From Parietichytrium sp. I65-24A (lineage: Eukaryota; Sar; Bigyra; Thraustochytrida; Thraustochytriidae): a DNA stretch of 59,500 nt. The first letter of the stretch is position 1, and each line of letters opens with the position of its first letter. The position numbers were made by a program, and so were the translations under genes. The notes beneath the pieces were generated by a model. The model did not search any database, was not told the DNA's origin, and was given only the letters and a program-made list of their open reading frames with translations. Location of the stretch: contig BLSF01000112.1 of NCBI GenBank assembly GCA_012862575.1, positions 1 to 59,500 of the forward strand, written 5' to 3'. This document shows, piece by piece, positions 1-11,547 of this stretch.

Positions 1-1
1 T

Positions 2-532
2 TCTTTCAGGAGCCCGCGCTCATTCAAAGGTTCAAAGAATGCAGTTGCCCCAATACTCTCCGCTGAACCGAGAGTGTCTGGGTTTCGACCGCGCGGGGGG
101 TCCTGCGAGTCATTTCGGTCCAAAGCACCAGGGCCATCATGGAAAATGAGCTCTTTTCGAATGCCAGCACCTCTAGTCATTCCTGAAAAAGGAACCACAC
201 CCGCGTCACACTCTAGGGGGCTCAATGCTGAGGAATACTTTGCAATGGAAGGCGCCTTTCGAGGACGAACGCAATCTTTCCGAGCGAGTGCGTCATTTAA
301 ACAGAAAGCCCCGATGCTTCGCAACACGTCAGACGGCGACGTCCCTCGTCTTGCGTTGTCAACTACGTCCAGCTTCGCGATGAAGCCGCTATCGAAAAAT
401 CGTAACGCATGGCTCTCTGAGGCGCACTGCTCTGGAAGTGTGGGTGCTGAGCAGAACCCACACTCTTTCGTCTCTGACAAGAGCAGCGTTGGAAATTCGC
501 TATTTTCCACTTTCAATGCCTCCAGAGGCTGA
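2..532 (+). CDS. 3' part of an unidentified gene running off the left edge
   Basis: The frame is open from base 2 to a TGA ending at 532, with no in-frame ATG near the left edge, so this is the C-terminal part (about 176 residues) of a longer protein that starts outside the window. The sequence is rich in Ser, Arg, Phe and Pro, with no predicted membrane segment and no domain I recognise; it looks largely disordered. It converges on the EF-hand-like gene on the other strand, whose stop lies 318 bases away. The identification as a gene rests on length, continuity to the edge and lack of a better frame on the opposite strand; it could still be a chance open frame. Confidence 0.5.
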   Translation, partial: SFRSPRSFKGSKNAVAPILSAEPRVSGFRPRGGSCESFRSKAPGPSWKMSSFRMPAPLVIPEKGTTPASHSRGLNAEEYFAMEGAFRGRTQSFRASASFKQKAPMLRNTSDGDVPRLALSTTSSFAMKPLSKNRNAWLSEAHCSGSVGAEQNPHSFVSDKSSVGNSLFSTFNASRG

Positions 533-850
533 GCGAGCTCTCAACGTCGTTCCCTTCGCTTTGTTTTGGTTAGGTTAGTTAGGTGCGCCATTGAAGATTA
601 AGTTGAAAGAAAAAGGAATACTTTTTTGTGTGCTGTTTGTGAGGTTTCTAAGATTCTCCCTTCATGGAATCAACGTTACTCGGTGCTTCGAAAGACCCAA
701 ATAGATTAAAAGCAGAGCAAGTAGATACAAAACCATTTTATGGTTATCAGCATAGAAGAATACATAATCGACATGTTTTTTTCACAAAAGAGAGGAAATT
801 CGAGTGTTTGAGCATCTCCGGGAACCAAAAGCTTTTGCCGCATCTTGCAT
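533..850. other. intergenic spacer between convergent genes
   Basis: This 318-base spacer separates two convergent 3' ends. It contains a short run of GGTTAGGTTAG-like sequence near 568-580 and AT-rich sequence that could hold both polyadenylation sites. I see no gene or RNA in it. Confidence 0.5.
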
Positions 851-2824
851 TCAGATTGGCTGACCTTCTGGTGAAAGCGGTGCCTCAACATTCAAAAGAA
901 ACATCTGCAAGCGAAGTTTCATTTGGGAGGCAAACTCAAGAATGAGGGGATGCTGGTCAGCCGGTCCATACATGGTTAACATTCTCTCGAATTCTTCCAA
1001 ATGGATGAACCCTGGAGGGCTCAGCAAGGTGTGGGAAAGAAAAAATGCCCGCGCATCTTGCAAGAGCATCTGTACCCGCTCTTCTTCCTCTTCAAAAATA
1101 CTACAAACGGTGAGAACGCTTTCCACTTCCTGCATGGATAAAATGCTGGTTTTCCTATGACGATCCATCAGCCTCAAAAGCCCCAACGTCTTTTCGAGCG
1201 CGCTCTCCTGCGGCTTCCAAAAGCAGCGCTGCGCAACCATTACTATGCGGTAGTCCACTTGATCAATTCTGCCCGGGTCGAAACTAGAGTACAGCTTATT
1301 CATTCTACGTCGGTCGGCGTGCTCGAAGTGGCCGCACATGAGGTTGACAAATACCTCCCGTGTGAGGCAGGGCGTTTCGGGCTGATTTAAAGAACTGTTC
1401 CTCTCGGCGTCCGCCAAGACCTTATCCTCCCTGTTTGCTATCGCTACAAATCTCTCTGTGTCTCCACTTGCGAGCTCTGCCAAAGGGCCTTCCAAGGCGG
1501 CCTTGAGATCGTTGAACAGCGTGCGGAACTCTTCAAGACCAGGCTTCAGTTGCATGGAAAGACTCCTGAGCAACTTGAAGAGGTAGAATGACTCTGTCCA
1601 CTTTAGTTCTCGCATTTTTAGCTTGTTGTCCCTGGCTTTATCGAGGGCCTTCTCGATGTCAACTTCTCTGCCTTCGGTAGCACAGATAGCTGTCATACCT
1701 GGCCAATACCTCATCTTCCTCTCTTCCTTGATGAGCTTATTTTTCTCGTTCTTCGGCCTGAGTGTCTCCATGGATATTTCCACAGTGCGGTATTGCCGCA
1801 AGCTCTTCTCCAGGGCATCTTGCCGGTGTTCTTTCGTGATGTTGTCGTTCAGTTCTTCGATGTGATCTTCGATTTTATCCAGTTGCTTTTGGAAACAGTG
1901 AGGTATTTCGATTGGCTTTTCCTTCGGCTTCAGTTTACTGCCGGTCACGTAAGTCGCCTTGACGTCCCACTTCCTTGGCGGACCAGAGATCATGGGAACG
2001 TACTCGTCGATAATACTGCTGGGCCCGAGGTACTTTGGCAACGAGTTTTTCGTAGTCAGGCTTGTCAGGCCATAGTCCACCGCGCTGCGTGAGCCGATCC
2101 CTTTCTCCATTCTCGTCATGTTGAGCGACCCGCCATGTCCGTACCTCTGGTCCGCGACGGAGCTGGGCGGCAAGTTCGTGGAGTTCTGGTACCCCACATA
2201 CCACGGATGCTTGTGGATGTCGATGTTACAGGAGGCCTCTGTGGTCGGCCCAGATGGCTGTTTCTCCCGGGTTTCTTGCGACGCTCGTCGCGCGCTTCTC
2301 TTCTTCCTCTTCTCAGGAAGCCCGAGCTCGCTCTCCAAGTCGTCGTCCTTGCCCTCCTCATAGTTGCGACTCGCCGGCATCATCCACTCGTCGCCCACTG
2401 TGTCATCGTCCGCCACGTACGGCACGCCGCTCGACGACGCGGAAGAGACGCGCCTGGAGGCATCTGCAGCGACACCAGATCCCAGGAAAGCGTCGAGCTC
2501 ATCGCCGGTTCCGAGCAGCCCCATGCTCGCTTGGAACTGCGGCAGCACGCTCTCGCTCCTTGTGTTGCGATGCTTGAGTGCCTCCGCGTCATTCTTGTAC
2601 GGCGTCATGCTCCTGCGGTCGGAATCTTGCGTCTGGCGACCCGCTTTGCCCATGCGCTGCTGGATCACCGCGCTGGAAACGCTGTACCCGTACAGTGAGC
2701 TCAGTCTCCGAGACCGCTCCTGCTTGGCCTTGTGCGCGTCCGGCTTCTGGATGCTCCATTGCTCGCGCAGCGCATTGTCCAGCACCGACCTGTAGAACTC
2801 GTTCGTGCTCGGCTTGTTCCGCAT
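851..2824 (-). CDS. conserved-looking protein with degenerate EF-hand pair, 657 aa
   Basis: An uninterrupted 657-residue frame starts at an ATG (2822-2824). Residues 1-200 are charged and low in complexity. Residues 305-345 are helical and charged and may form a coiled coil. Residues about 480-640 are alpha-helical with calmodulin-like spacing: a helix around 490-505, a loop near SFDPGRIDQVDY (514-525), a second unit near 545-570 (MDRHRKTSILSMQEVE) and a third near 595-615. The loops lack most of the Asp/Glu ligands, so calcium binding is doubtful. The fold resembles EF-hand proteins of the flagellum, which would suit the other ciliary genes here, but this is inference. Upstream of the start lies a GACAGA/GACAAG repeat within the probable 5' leader. 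Confidence 0.75.
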   Translation of the reverse strand: MRNKPSTNEFYRSVLDNALREQWSIQKPDAHKAKQERSRRLSSLYGYSVSSAVIQQRMGKAGRQTQDSDRRSMTPYKNDAEALKHRNTRSESVLPQFQASMGLLGTGDELDAFLGSGVAADASRRVSSASSSGVPYVADDDTVGDEWMMPASRNYEEGKDDDLESELGLPEKRKKRSARRASQETREKQPSGPTTEASCNIDIHKHPWYVGYQNSTNLPPSSVADQRYGHGGSLNMTRMEKGIGSRSAVDYGLTSLTTKNSLPKYLGPSSIIDEYVPMISGPPRKWDVKATYVTGSKLKPKEKPIEIPHCFQKQLDKIEDHIEELNDNITKEHRQDALEKSLRQYRTVEISMETLRPKNEKNKLIKEERKMRYWPGMTAICATEGREVDIEKALDKARDNKLKMRELKWTESFYLFKLLRSLSMQLKPGLEEFRTLFNDLKAALEGPLAELASGDTERFVAIANREDKVLADAERNSSLNQPETPCLTREVFVNLMCGHFEHADRRRMNKLYSSFDPGRIDQVDYRIVMVAQRCFWKPQESALEKTLGLLRLMDRHRKTSILSMQEVESVLTVCSIFEEEEERVQMLLQDARAFFLSHTLLSPPGFIHLEEFERMLTMYGPADQHPLILEFASQMKLRLQMFLLNVEAPLSPEGQPI

Positions 2825-2846
2825 CTCACCAACTCACCAACTCCGC

Positions 2847-2931
2847 CAAGACAAAGACAGAGACAGAGACAGAGACAGAGACAAGGACAGAGACAGAGAC
2901 AAGGACAAGGACAAGGACAAAGACAAAGACT
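2847..2931. repeat. GACAGA/GACAAG hexanucleotide repeat in a 5' leader
   Basis: About 85 bases of six-base units alternate GACAGA and GACAAG types. On the coding strand of the neighbouring minus-strand gene it is a pyrimidine-rich tract 23-107 bases before the ATG, so it is probably in the promoter or 5' UTR. Confidence 0.8.
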
Positions 2932-4233
2932 AAGGGCAGCGCGGCCTGCGAGCTTGCGCGAAGCGGCCGATCTGTGCGGTAGACATGCGCCACGCGCGAT
3001 CCTGCCTTATTAACCCGCGAGCCTTGTCAGCAGGAGCCCTCCGAGGACACGAGCTTCGAGTGGGAAGAGAGAGAGAGAGAGAGATTAGATGAGTTGAGAT
3101 GAGTTGAGATGAGTTGAGGAGAGGGCGCGAGTGGTGGTGGATGTGTGGTAGATGGTGGCTCCTATGCGCTGTCAAACTTTGCCGATGATCGGAAAGCTTC
3201 GACTTGCAACTTGCAACTTTGGACTCTCGATTGAGTTGTGATGTTGAAAGTTGTGATGGATTGATTGATTGTGGATTGAGGATTGAGGAATGGATTGGTC
3301 GATTCACTGAGTGATCACGTGATTGAATGGTTGATTGGCTGATCACTGTCAACCTTTCAGAATCAAAAGGCGATAATGAAAACAGCAAAAGAGAGTTATC
3401 CTTTGATTTGATGCTCATTGAACTCGACAGTGAATGTTCATTGAAGAATGAAGAATGAAAAATGGAATGAATTGATCGATCGATCGATCGATCGACTAAA
3501 AATAAAAAACTTGATAGTTTTGGGCTGCAACGGATCTAATCTCGCTACCCGCTACTTATGATTTACTTAAGCCCGGCGCTACCAACTCAGCTATAGGCTC
3601 CCGCCTAGATGGCTATACGCTGAGACTTCCTTTTTTTATCTCCAACAAGGTTTCATTGGGGTTTCTTTTTCTGTCACCCCCACGTTTCAAGGAATTCCGA
3701 CGAAGCTCTTTCTTTTTTTAAGATTTGTCGAAACTTCAATTATAAAATATTTTAACTTGGTCCGCACAGTTTAAACTTTCCGACTTCGGCCATCTTGATA
3801 GCCTTAGTGCCACTTCCGTCATGAGGACTCATTTATCACGGCTAAAAGTGCAATATTTACTGGAATGTTATGTATTTCTCTCTGTAGGCGTGACAACTTT
3901 TGGTCAAATCCCCCCTACAACTAGATCCCCGACCGTCAAGCCAATCGTCAATAAGCGCGCGAAACAGGCGGGACAGGGAGAAGCGCGAGGCGGCTCCAGT
4001 GGCAGTACCAGCAACAGCAGCAACAGCGGCAATGGCAGCAGAAGCGGCTCTGATCGCTCCGGCCGTGGAAGCGTTCTTTCAGCTTTCAGCTCTGCGCCAG
4101 AATACATTGAGGAGCAAATTTTTTAACTTTGTACTCACATCTCTTTTTTCATGGGTATCACACATACAATTGCTCTCTGTCAAATTTCTTTTTTTTGGAT
4201 GAAATTGAAGTACTCAAGAATGAACACTTCAGC
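2932..4233. other. gene-free spacer with simple repeats
   Basis: I see no convincing gene. The tract holds a GA run at 3068-3082, a ten-base GATGAGTTGA-type repeat at 3085-3120, ATTG/GGATTGA-rich sequence at 3235-3300 and a GATC tetranucleotide run at 3472-3494. A box-A-like motif lies on the minus strand near 3585, followed by a T run near 3510, but it does not fold into a good tRNA. A 101-codon plus frame at 3821-4126 is Ser/Gly/Asn-rich low-complexity sequence with an equally open opposite strand, so I do not call it. The tract ends at a single N (4234). Confidence 0.5.
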
Positions 4234-4234
4234 N

Positions 4235-5367
4235 TTGTTTGCGAGCATGTCTTCCAAGAAGCGTGTGTAGATGAACTTGCCTTCCGAGCGTTTGACCAGC
4301 TCGTCGACGACTGGCTTCATCTCAGATTCCTGAACTATGCCGGACAAGCGGTGCCGGAGGTAAGCAGCCATATCTTGGTCATTCTTGGCCACCTCGGCGT
4401 CGATTATGGTTGGGTTGAAGTTTCTCAGCTTGTCGGGAATAAAGCTCTCTGGACGGGAGGTGAGCACCAGCCCGAGCCACTTTGGCGTCTTCTTCACCCA
4501 ATTATTATGAATCACGTTGAAGAACGTTACCAGAGAGTCTTCCTTGCACTCGTCCAGAGCATCGAACACGACCAAGATGCGGACGCGCGGATCGGAGACA
4601 TTGCTGCATGGAGTAGCAATTAACGTGTTAAAAGCTTCTGCGATGGACATCTTGCTCAGATCAGAAAAGTCGGTTCTGTCATCCATCAACTCTTTTTTCA
4701 GCCCAGGTACGACACGGCTTAGCTGGTTAGTGATTGACTTGAAGGCTTGGAGCAGGTCGCTCGTGTTAGAATCGTCGTGCATGAACGAATGAATGGCCCC
4801 AACATGGACCTTTCCATCTTGCCTCGCCTCGCTTTGTTGAGAAGACAAACGACGAGATATGCGCTGGACTATAGAAGACTTGCGCTGTTCTCCGGTGGCT
4901 AACAGCGACTCCATGTTTCCATCATACAACCCACCACGCCTCGCCAGCTCTGCTGCCAGGGTGGATTTGCCAGCACCAGGGCCGCCAAGAAGTACGAACG
5001 CTCGCGTCCACTCTCGTTCCGGCCTCAAGTTCCACTGGTGTAGCTCGTCCAAGATCCACTGTCGCGTGCCCGGCGCGAATTCCTCTGCTTTCGTCATGGC
5101 TGCTCTCACAGGATTTGCGAGTCGTACTCGAAACAGATTGAGACGAGACTTGCCTGAAGAGCTGAGGCCGTGGGTTTCGTCTTTCCTTTTTTGTTCGACG
5201 TACTCCTTCAGCTTCTGGGCAATGTCCTTCTTTCGCTCATGGTCGTCCTCGTCGTGGCATCCGTCCACGACTTCGAGATCACCAACGTCCATCTTGAGCC
5301 GGGCTCCCCATTGCGACTTGTCCTTCATCTCTGGCTCCGTCACCAGCGGAATCATTCCAGTGATGCC
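4235..5367 (-). repeat. 1133-bp duplicate of part of the TIR-NACHT gene, flanked by single Ns
   Basis: This block reads the same as 6250-7382 (offset 2015 bases) along its whole length, and every encoded residue matches residues about 287-663 of the neighbouring receptor: the end of TIR2, the linker, the NACHT P-loop and the Walker B region. It is bounded by an N at 4234 and another at 5368. The block therefore looks like a collapsed or misplaced contig filling the gap where the receptor's WD40 region should be. It is not an independent gene: it starts and stops in mid-domain at the Ns. A real partial duplication with no divergence is the less likely alternative. Confidence 0.85.
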
Positions 5368-5368
5368 N

Positions 5369-8240
5369 CCCCGTCGCTAGCCACGCTGCTCACCCATTCA
5401 GTATGACCGACGAGCACCTTGCGAAGAGCGGACCGCGCAGGCGTGAGTGTGGGCTGGAGAAACTTGAGCCACGGCTTTGGCATCGCGTCCTCAAAGTCTC
5501 GTTCGAGCATCACATGGTCGCGCGGAAGCCGGCCCCACAGCTGGGAGGCCAGCTCGAGCGGGTCGCGAGCCAGGATGTTTGAGGCCATATCGAGAACCCG
5601 AAGCACGTCATCCGCGTTCCGATCGCGCTTCTCTTCAGGGTACGCTTCGTCCATGTCCGCTACCAGCTGGATCGCTTGGACGCCATCCCGTAGCGCACGC
5701 AAGAGCCACTCAAAGTCCAGCAAGTGCTTGTCTGCTTCGCCAAACCTTTTGACCTTGCACAGATGAAAGAGCAAATGTCGAAGGGAATAGGGGTCACCCT
5801 CTTCTTCAGCCAGTACCTTTCCCATGACCTTCAGCGCCCCCTTACGTCTAATAACCAACTCTGGAGGTCGGCCCTCGAGTTCGCTATTGACAAGCCAATC
5901 TGCCATGGACTTGTGCACAAACTGCAAGCGTCCCTCTGGACTCAAGTATAGCATGTTCTTTGCCTTTCCGAGCAACCTGTTCGTGGCCGCAATTCGCTCC
6001 TTCTCATCATCATCATCACCGTCATCGGAGTCAGAATCGCTGCTCTCGTTCAGGATGTGCTTAGCAAGCACCTTGCGCACCAGCGACTCTGGCAAAGGCT
6101 CGCGAGCTACCACCATGAGCGAAAGCAGCTCCCTGTACAACTTGTCCCCAAGTTTGATATAAAGGCGGTCGTAATACTCCGCGTACAATGCATCCACACC
6201 AGCCGGAAAGAGACTGTAATCTTGCAGAGCCGCCAAAGACAAGGATTTCTTGTTTGCGAGCATGTCTTCCAAGAAGCGTGTGTAGATGAACTTGCCTTCC
6301 GAGCGTTTGACCAGCTCGTCGACGACTGGCTTCATCTCAGATTCCTGAACTATGCCGGACAAGCGGTGCCGGAGGTAAGCAGCCATATCTTGGTCATTCT
6401 TGGCCACCTCGGCGTCGATTATGGTTGGGTTGAAGTTTCTCAGCTTGTCGGGAATAAAGCTCTCTGGACGGGAGGTGAGCACCAGCCCGAGCCACTTTGG
6501 CGTCTTCTTCACCCAATTATTATGAATCACGTTGAAGAACGTTACCAGAGAGTCTTCCTTGCACTCGTCCAGAGCATCGAACACGACCAAGATGCGGACG
6601 CGCGGATCGGAGACATTGCTGCATGGAGTAGCAATTAACGTGTTAAAAGCTTCTGCGATGGACATCTTGCTCAGATCAGAAAAGTCGGTTCTGTCATCCA
6701 TCAACTCTTTTTTCAGCCCAGGTACGACACGGCTTAGCTGGTTAGTGATTGACTTGAAGGCTTGGAGCAGGTCGCTCGTGTTAGAATCGTCGTGCATGAA
6801 CGAATGAATGGCCCCAACATGGACCTTTCCATCTTGCCTCGCCTCGCTTTGTTGAGAAGACAAACGACGAGATATGCGCTGGACTATAGAAGACTTGCGC
6901 TGTTCTCCGGTGGCTAACAGCGACTCCATGTTTCCATCATACAACCCACCACGCCTCGCCAGCTCTGCTGCCAGGGTGGATTTGCCAGCACCAGGGCCGC
7001 CAAGAAGTACGAACGCTCGCGTCCACTCTCGTTCCGGCCTCAAGTTCCACTGGTGTAGCTCGTCCAAGATCCACTGTCGCGTGCCCGGCGCGAATTCCTC
7101 TGCTTTCGTCATGGCTGCTCTCACAGGATTTGCGAGTCGTACTCGAAACAGATTGAGACGAGACTTGCCTGAAGAGCTGAGGCCGTGGGTTTCGTCTTTC
7201 CTTTTTTGTTCGACGTACTCCTTCAGCTTCTGGGCAATGTCCTTCTTTCGCTCATGGTCGTCCTCGTCGTGGCATCCGTCCACGACTTCGAGATCACCAA
7301 CGTCCATCTTGAGCCGGGCTCCCCATTGCGACTTGTCCTTCATCTCTGGCTCCGTCACCAGCGGAATCATTCCAGTGATGCCTTTCTCCATCACTGTTCC
7401 GTTGAACTCGCGGAGGCAGTTGTCGTTTGTTTTGGTGCCAATCCAGTCCATGTCAATCTTGCTGCTGTAATTCTTTGTCACACAAACGACCACAAATTGT
7501 GAGTTCTTGATTCCATTAGCCATGGCTTGACCAATGCCAGACCCTTTCGCCATCTGTCCTCTCCCATTCTCTCCGTCGTCCACCCACACGTCCAGACCCA
7601 GTTTCTCGAGTTGGAACGCGATGGAAGCGACTTTTTTGTGGTTGGAGCTTTTATCCCCCCAGTCGTGCGACAAGAACACGTCCCAGGTTTGCTTACCATT
7701 GTAGCCAAGGCGGGACGATAACATATGGGTCATCTTGTTGGCGACGTCAGAGTGTTTTCCACTCGTCGCATCGATGTACAGCATCTCTCCGAGCTCCATC
7801 TTGAGTCGAGGACTCCACTTGCCTTGGTTCCTCATCGCGGAACCCGTGACAACTGGCAGCATCCGCCGCGTGCCCTTCTGCACGGCGAGGTCGAACTCGC
7901 TCCGGCACGTCCTGCTTTGCGTCTTGAGCGCATCTTCTCCGGCACCGACGCATTCGTCGTATTCGTCGTCGATGAGCACGAACACCATGTCAGCTGCAGC
8001 TAAGGTGCCCGCCCGGTCAGTCTTGTCCTTCTTCTTCCAGCTTAACCTAGCCAACGACTTGCGCTTGCCATCGCCATCGCCATCGCCATTGCCACTTTTT
8101 GCGGGCTCGTCGAAATCGAAGGAGGCAGAGACGTTCAAGCCATGCTCTTTTGATGCGAGCAGATTGCAGAGCTGCTTCGCAACGGTGCTGGACGCACGGC
8201 TGTGCGACAGGAACACGGTTACGCCACCACTTTTGCCCAT
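5369..8240 (-). CDS. TIR-TIR-NACHT(-WD40) NLR-like receptor, 3' end lost at an N
   Basis: Starts at the ATG at 8238-8240; 957 residues are readable before the N. TIR1 covers about residues 5-160 (VFLSHSRAS at 8; C112..E115 as the WCxxE-like site). TIR2 covers about 184-325 (VFLSHDWG at 188; C275..E278). Both TIRs end with a related LKM-D/E-x-G segment, which suggests internal duplication. The NACHT domain has the P-loop GGPGAGKST at 414-422, Walker B LVVFDALDE at 551-559 and a sensor-like LTSRPES at 598. A winged-helix-like segment (FVHKSMADWL, 774) and helices follow. The first WD40 strand (LVGHTEWVSSVA) begins at 943 and is cut at 5368. In related proteins the NACHT oligomerises after WD40 sensing and TIR acts as NADase or signalling module. 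A role in immunity or self recognition is inferred. It is probably single-exon. Confidence 0.9.
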
Positions 8241-11110
8241 CTTCTGCTGCCGCCCACGCCCGTTTCAGCTCACCGATCAGCGCCGTTCGTTTCACGTCGA
8301 CGGAACAACGGTCTGGTCAGTTGGTGAGTGGATGTACAGCTTCCAGCTTCCTAATCTTTCGTCCAGTCACCACGACGTTGATGCACTGCCCTCTCTTGCT
8401 ACCTCTATCTCTATCTCTATCTCTTGGTTACTGGCGTCTCGTCTCGTCTCGTTTCGTCTCATTCAACGTTGACTTGGTTTGGCTTGGTTGACTTGGTCGC
8501 ACAAACAACTAAAAGAACTAACTTAAAAGAACTAAAAGCCTCAGAGTGCTTTTCAAATCAATCGACTGCGAATTAGTGAATTGTCGATTCTTTGGGACCT
8601 GTAATAAATGTCTAGTGCAAACATTAGTTCATCATGCGCACGTACTAAAGACGTAAAGATGCACACGCTAGTAGTTGCTATTGCTCAGGAGTGCGTTTTA
8701 GCAGCTCTTTTAAAGACTCTTCGCTGCCGGTCAACTAGTACCTAGTTAAGTACTGAGAGTTGGTGTGTACCAAGGTAATAACTTAGTGCATAGTAGGAGT
8801 TGGTTCTACTAGCTAGCATTTCGCCGATGTCTGGTAAACTTATGTGTGGATGCAAAAGAAGCAGAGGAGTTTCGAAGATAGCGGGTCCTATCAATTTTTC
8901 CAGTCCATATATGTCCATATCCTAGAGCTGCTGGGTTGCTGGGCGGCTCTTGCTGTGGCGTTTTTTGACCTCCTTCTCATTTCTTTCTTTCTAGCGAGAG
9001 AAAGGCAGCACCTACCAGCGCCTACCAGCGAAACTCGGCTTAGGAGCAACGAGCTGTTCTCGAGAACCTGGTGAATAGAGAAGAACAGTAAGGAACGAAG
9101 ACGAGGAACTCTGAAAAAAGGGGAGAGAGGCGCAAATGAAACATGGCAAGAGAGTCGAGAGAGTTGAGAGTGTGGCACCAAATATAGCGGAGACAAATGG
9201 TCCCTCAGGCGACAAGTCACTGGACAAGTCACTGGAGTCCCATACCAGCAAAAATTGATAATCGAGTGCTATTTTCATTGGTAGCAAAGAACGGAAGGCG
9301 ACGGAGTTGTCTTGAAGAATCAATCAATGAATGAAACCAGTCACTTCATTCACTGTCAATTTTTTTGGAGAGCGCGAAAGTTGAAAAGTCTTTAGGTTGC
9401 AATTGAAACGGCAAATGACAAATGATGAATGATAAATGATGAACGCGAAATGCGAAATGTAAAGTGTGAGGTTTGGAGCTTGGGAGTCTTCCGCCTCGCC
9501 AAGACTGAATCGCACGGTCGCTTGTTCCACGTTTGGTGCCACAGCGACGAATGCTTGTTTATTTCATCCGGCTCGGTCGGTCGTCGCAAGTCTCCGTCCA
9601 AGCCTCAAAAGTCGCGGTTCTGTCTCGAATGGAAGATGGAAGATGGATTCTTTGGGTTGCAGATTGACAGCGAACATCCAACTTATCTCTGCTGAGCGGG
9701 GCGCAGGAGCGCGTTGCGCGAGAAGCGTAAAGTGTCCTCGGGACCTTCGCCGTTCAAGGAAAGCTTTCGTTTCTCATCTTCACCCAGCAAAGTGCGAGCA
9801 GAAACGGGTTCGAGCGAGCACGATCTTGAAGGAGCATGGGATACGTACAAGTAGTACTCATTACCTGTTCGTGTGCCTGCACTACGTACTGGCAGTGGAT
9901 AAGGAGTAGTGTAGCCTCGCGTGCGTCTATGTGCGTCTGTCTGTCTTTCTTTCTTTCTGTCATTCTCTTGTTGTGTGTAAACAGTGTAAACTGCGAGTTC
10001 GTTTTTATCTTCATTTGCATTCTGTTTTCATTGCGTTCCATCTGACCGCCTGTTTGCGCAAAAACGGGCAAGAAGAGCTCAACTTGAAGACGCTCAGCTG
10101 GTCGAGCTAGTCGCCTTTTCGTCGCACCTCGCTTCCGCTTGCAGTACTGTGCGGCATTGTGCGTGCCTTTCTGCTGTATCCAGATCTTCGCAATTCGAAG
10201 CGAGCCTCGATGCATGCGCAGCGGAGTAGCGGAGATCGCACGATCCAAGCGGCTATCTTTCAGCAAGCGGCACGGAAGGAGCGCAGAAAACAGAGAACGC
10301 AAAGTTCTAAAACGATAGCTCCACATTCTGGATTGGAAAAAGTGTCGACGAGCCGCAAGCCCTGAACCGGAAGCCAGTTGCAGTTCCGAGTCTGAACTAG
10401 CACGCTTTCGCAGAGAGCATTCATTTCACCCATCTTCTCTGCATGTGAAGTGTAGAAAAGAAAGGAAATAGGCCATGCTGGCCTCCAAGCCGAGAAATTA
10501 CTCAGGTCGCAGCTTCCAAATGAAAATGCCAAGTAAAGCAATTGATCGAACGAACTGGGCTCACTGGCAATCAAAGAGCTCGCACCAAACAGACAGATAG
10601 ACGGACAGACGCACAGTCTGAGAGCAAGCGCAGATATTTTGCATACATGAGTTGTCTGTCAAATCAAGTTCAAATTCTGTTTGCAGTCAACCGAAAGCAG
10701 GCAATCCAGAGCGACGTTTTGAGCAAGCAATTTCTTCTAGCTCTCATTCTCCGTCTCTGCCAAGTCCACAATCCTTCCAAGTCAAATAAGTTCGCATTCA
10801 TTCATTTCGTCCAAAACAACTTGAACACACAACTTTCAACAATCAATCAATCAATCACGGCGCCATATAAATGTATCAAGATGCACCTTACGTACCTACG
10901 TACAAGTCACTCTACTATCTCAATTAATGCAAGATCTACCTTTAACTATAAAACCTCATCATGTATATGGACTATGGTTCCCCTCCTACTCATCCAATTA
11001 CCCATTCGACTAGTCTTCCGACGACTCTTACTTTTTGCATACTCGGCGACGACAAAAGTGGTGGGGAGTGCTAGCGACTCTCTATGCAATCGGGTAGCTC
11101 TTTCCCGCCA

Positions 11111-11150
11111 ACTACTATCAACTACTATCAACTACTATCAACTACTATCA
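11111..11150. repeat. ten-base tandem repeat (ACTACTATCA, four copies)
   Basis: Four perfect head-to-tail copies, in the spacer upstream of DNMT2. Confidence 0.9.
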
Positions 11151-11547
11151 ATTACTCTCTCTCTCATTCATATCCCGACAGACCGCAGTACGCACGTGTG
11201 GGGTCCTCGCACCGTTCCCGCAACGTTCCGGCAACGTTCCCGAAACAAAGAAGCGGCATACACGCGCGCACACTCGCCAGCTCGAAGGCGTCCTCGCGCA
11301 GCAGCCAGCAAGCAGACCCGAAACGGAAGGGCCGCCTCTGCACCGCACAGTCGAACGAACAACAAAACCAGAACAAACAAAGCTAACCAACTAGCAAACA
11401 GACGAACTGAGGAACCGACGAACCGACGAGCCCTCACATCGAAAGCGTACGCGCGTGTCCCCGCAACTGGACCTGTGTGTCCCCGATCGATATATCGTAC
11501 TTGTGGCGCGGAAGGAGGAGGTGTGTACCGAGAAGCGTGGTGGGGCA

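Noticed and set aside
3500-3605. tRNA-like sequence on the minus strand (box-A-like TAGCTGAGTTGG, then a T run)
   Set aside because: The D stem and acceptor stem do not pair, and the T loop would have 11 bases. At best it is a decayed tRNA or element fragment.
4180-5355. A 391-codon frame that looks like a second NACHT gene
   Set aside because: It is identical to residues 291-663 of the neighbouring receptor, begins and ends at Ns in mid-domain, and continues into unrelated sequence. It is treated as a duplicate block, not a gene.
9754-10326. 190-codon minus frame
   Set aside because: It starts at a non-ATG codon, has no recognisable domain or compositional bias, and competes with open frames on the other strand.
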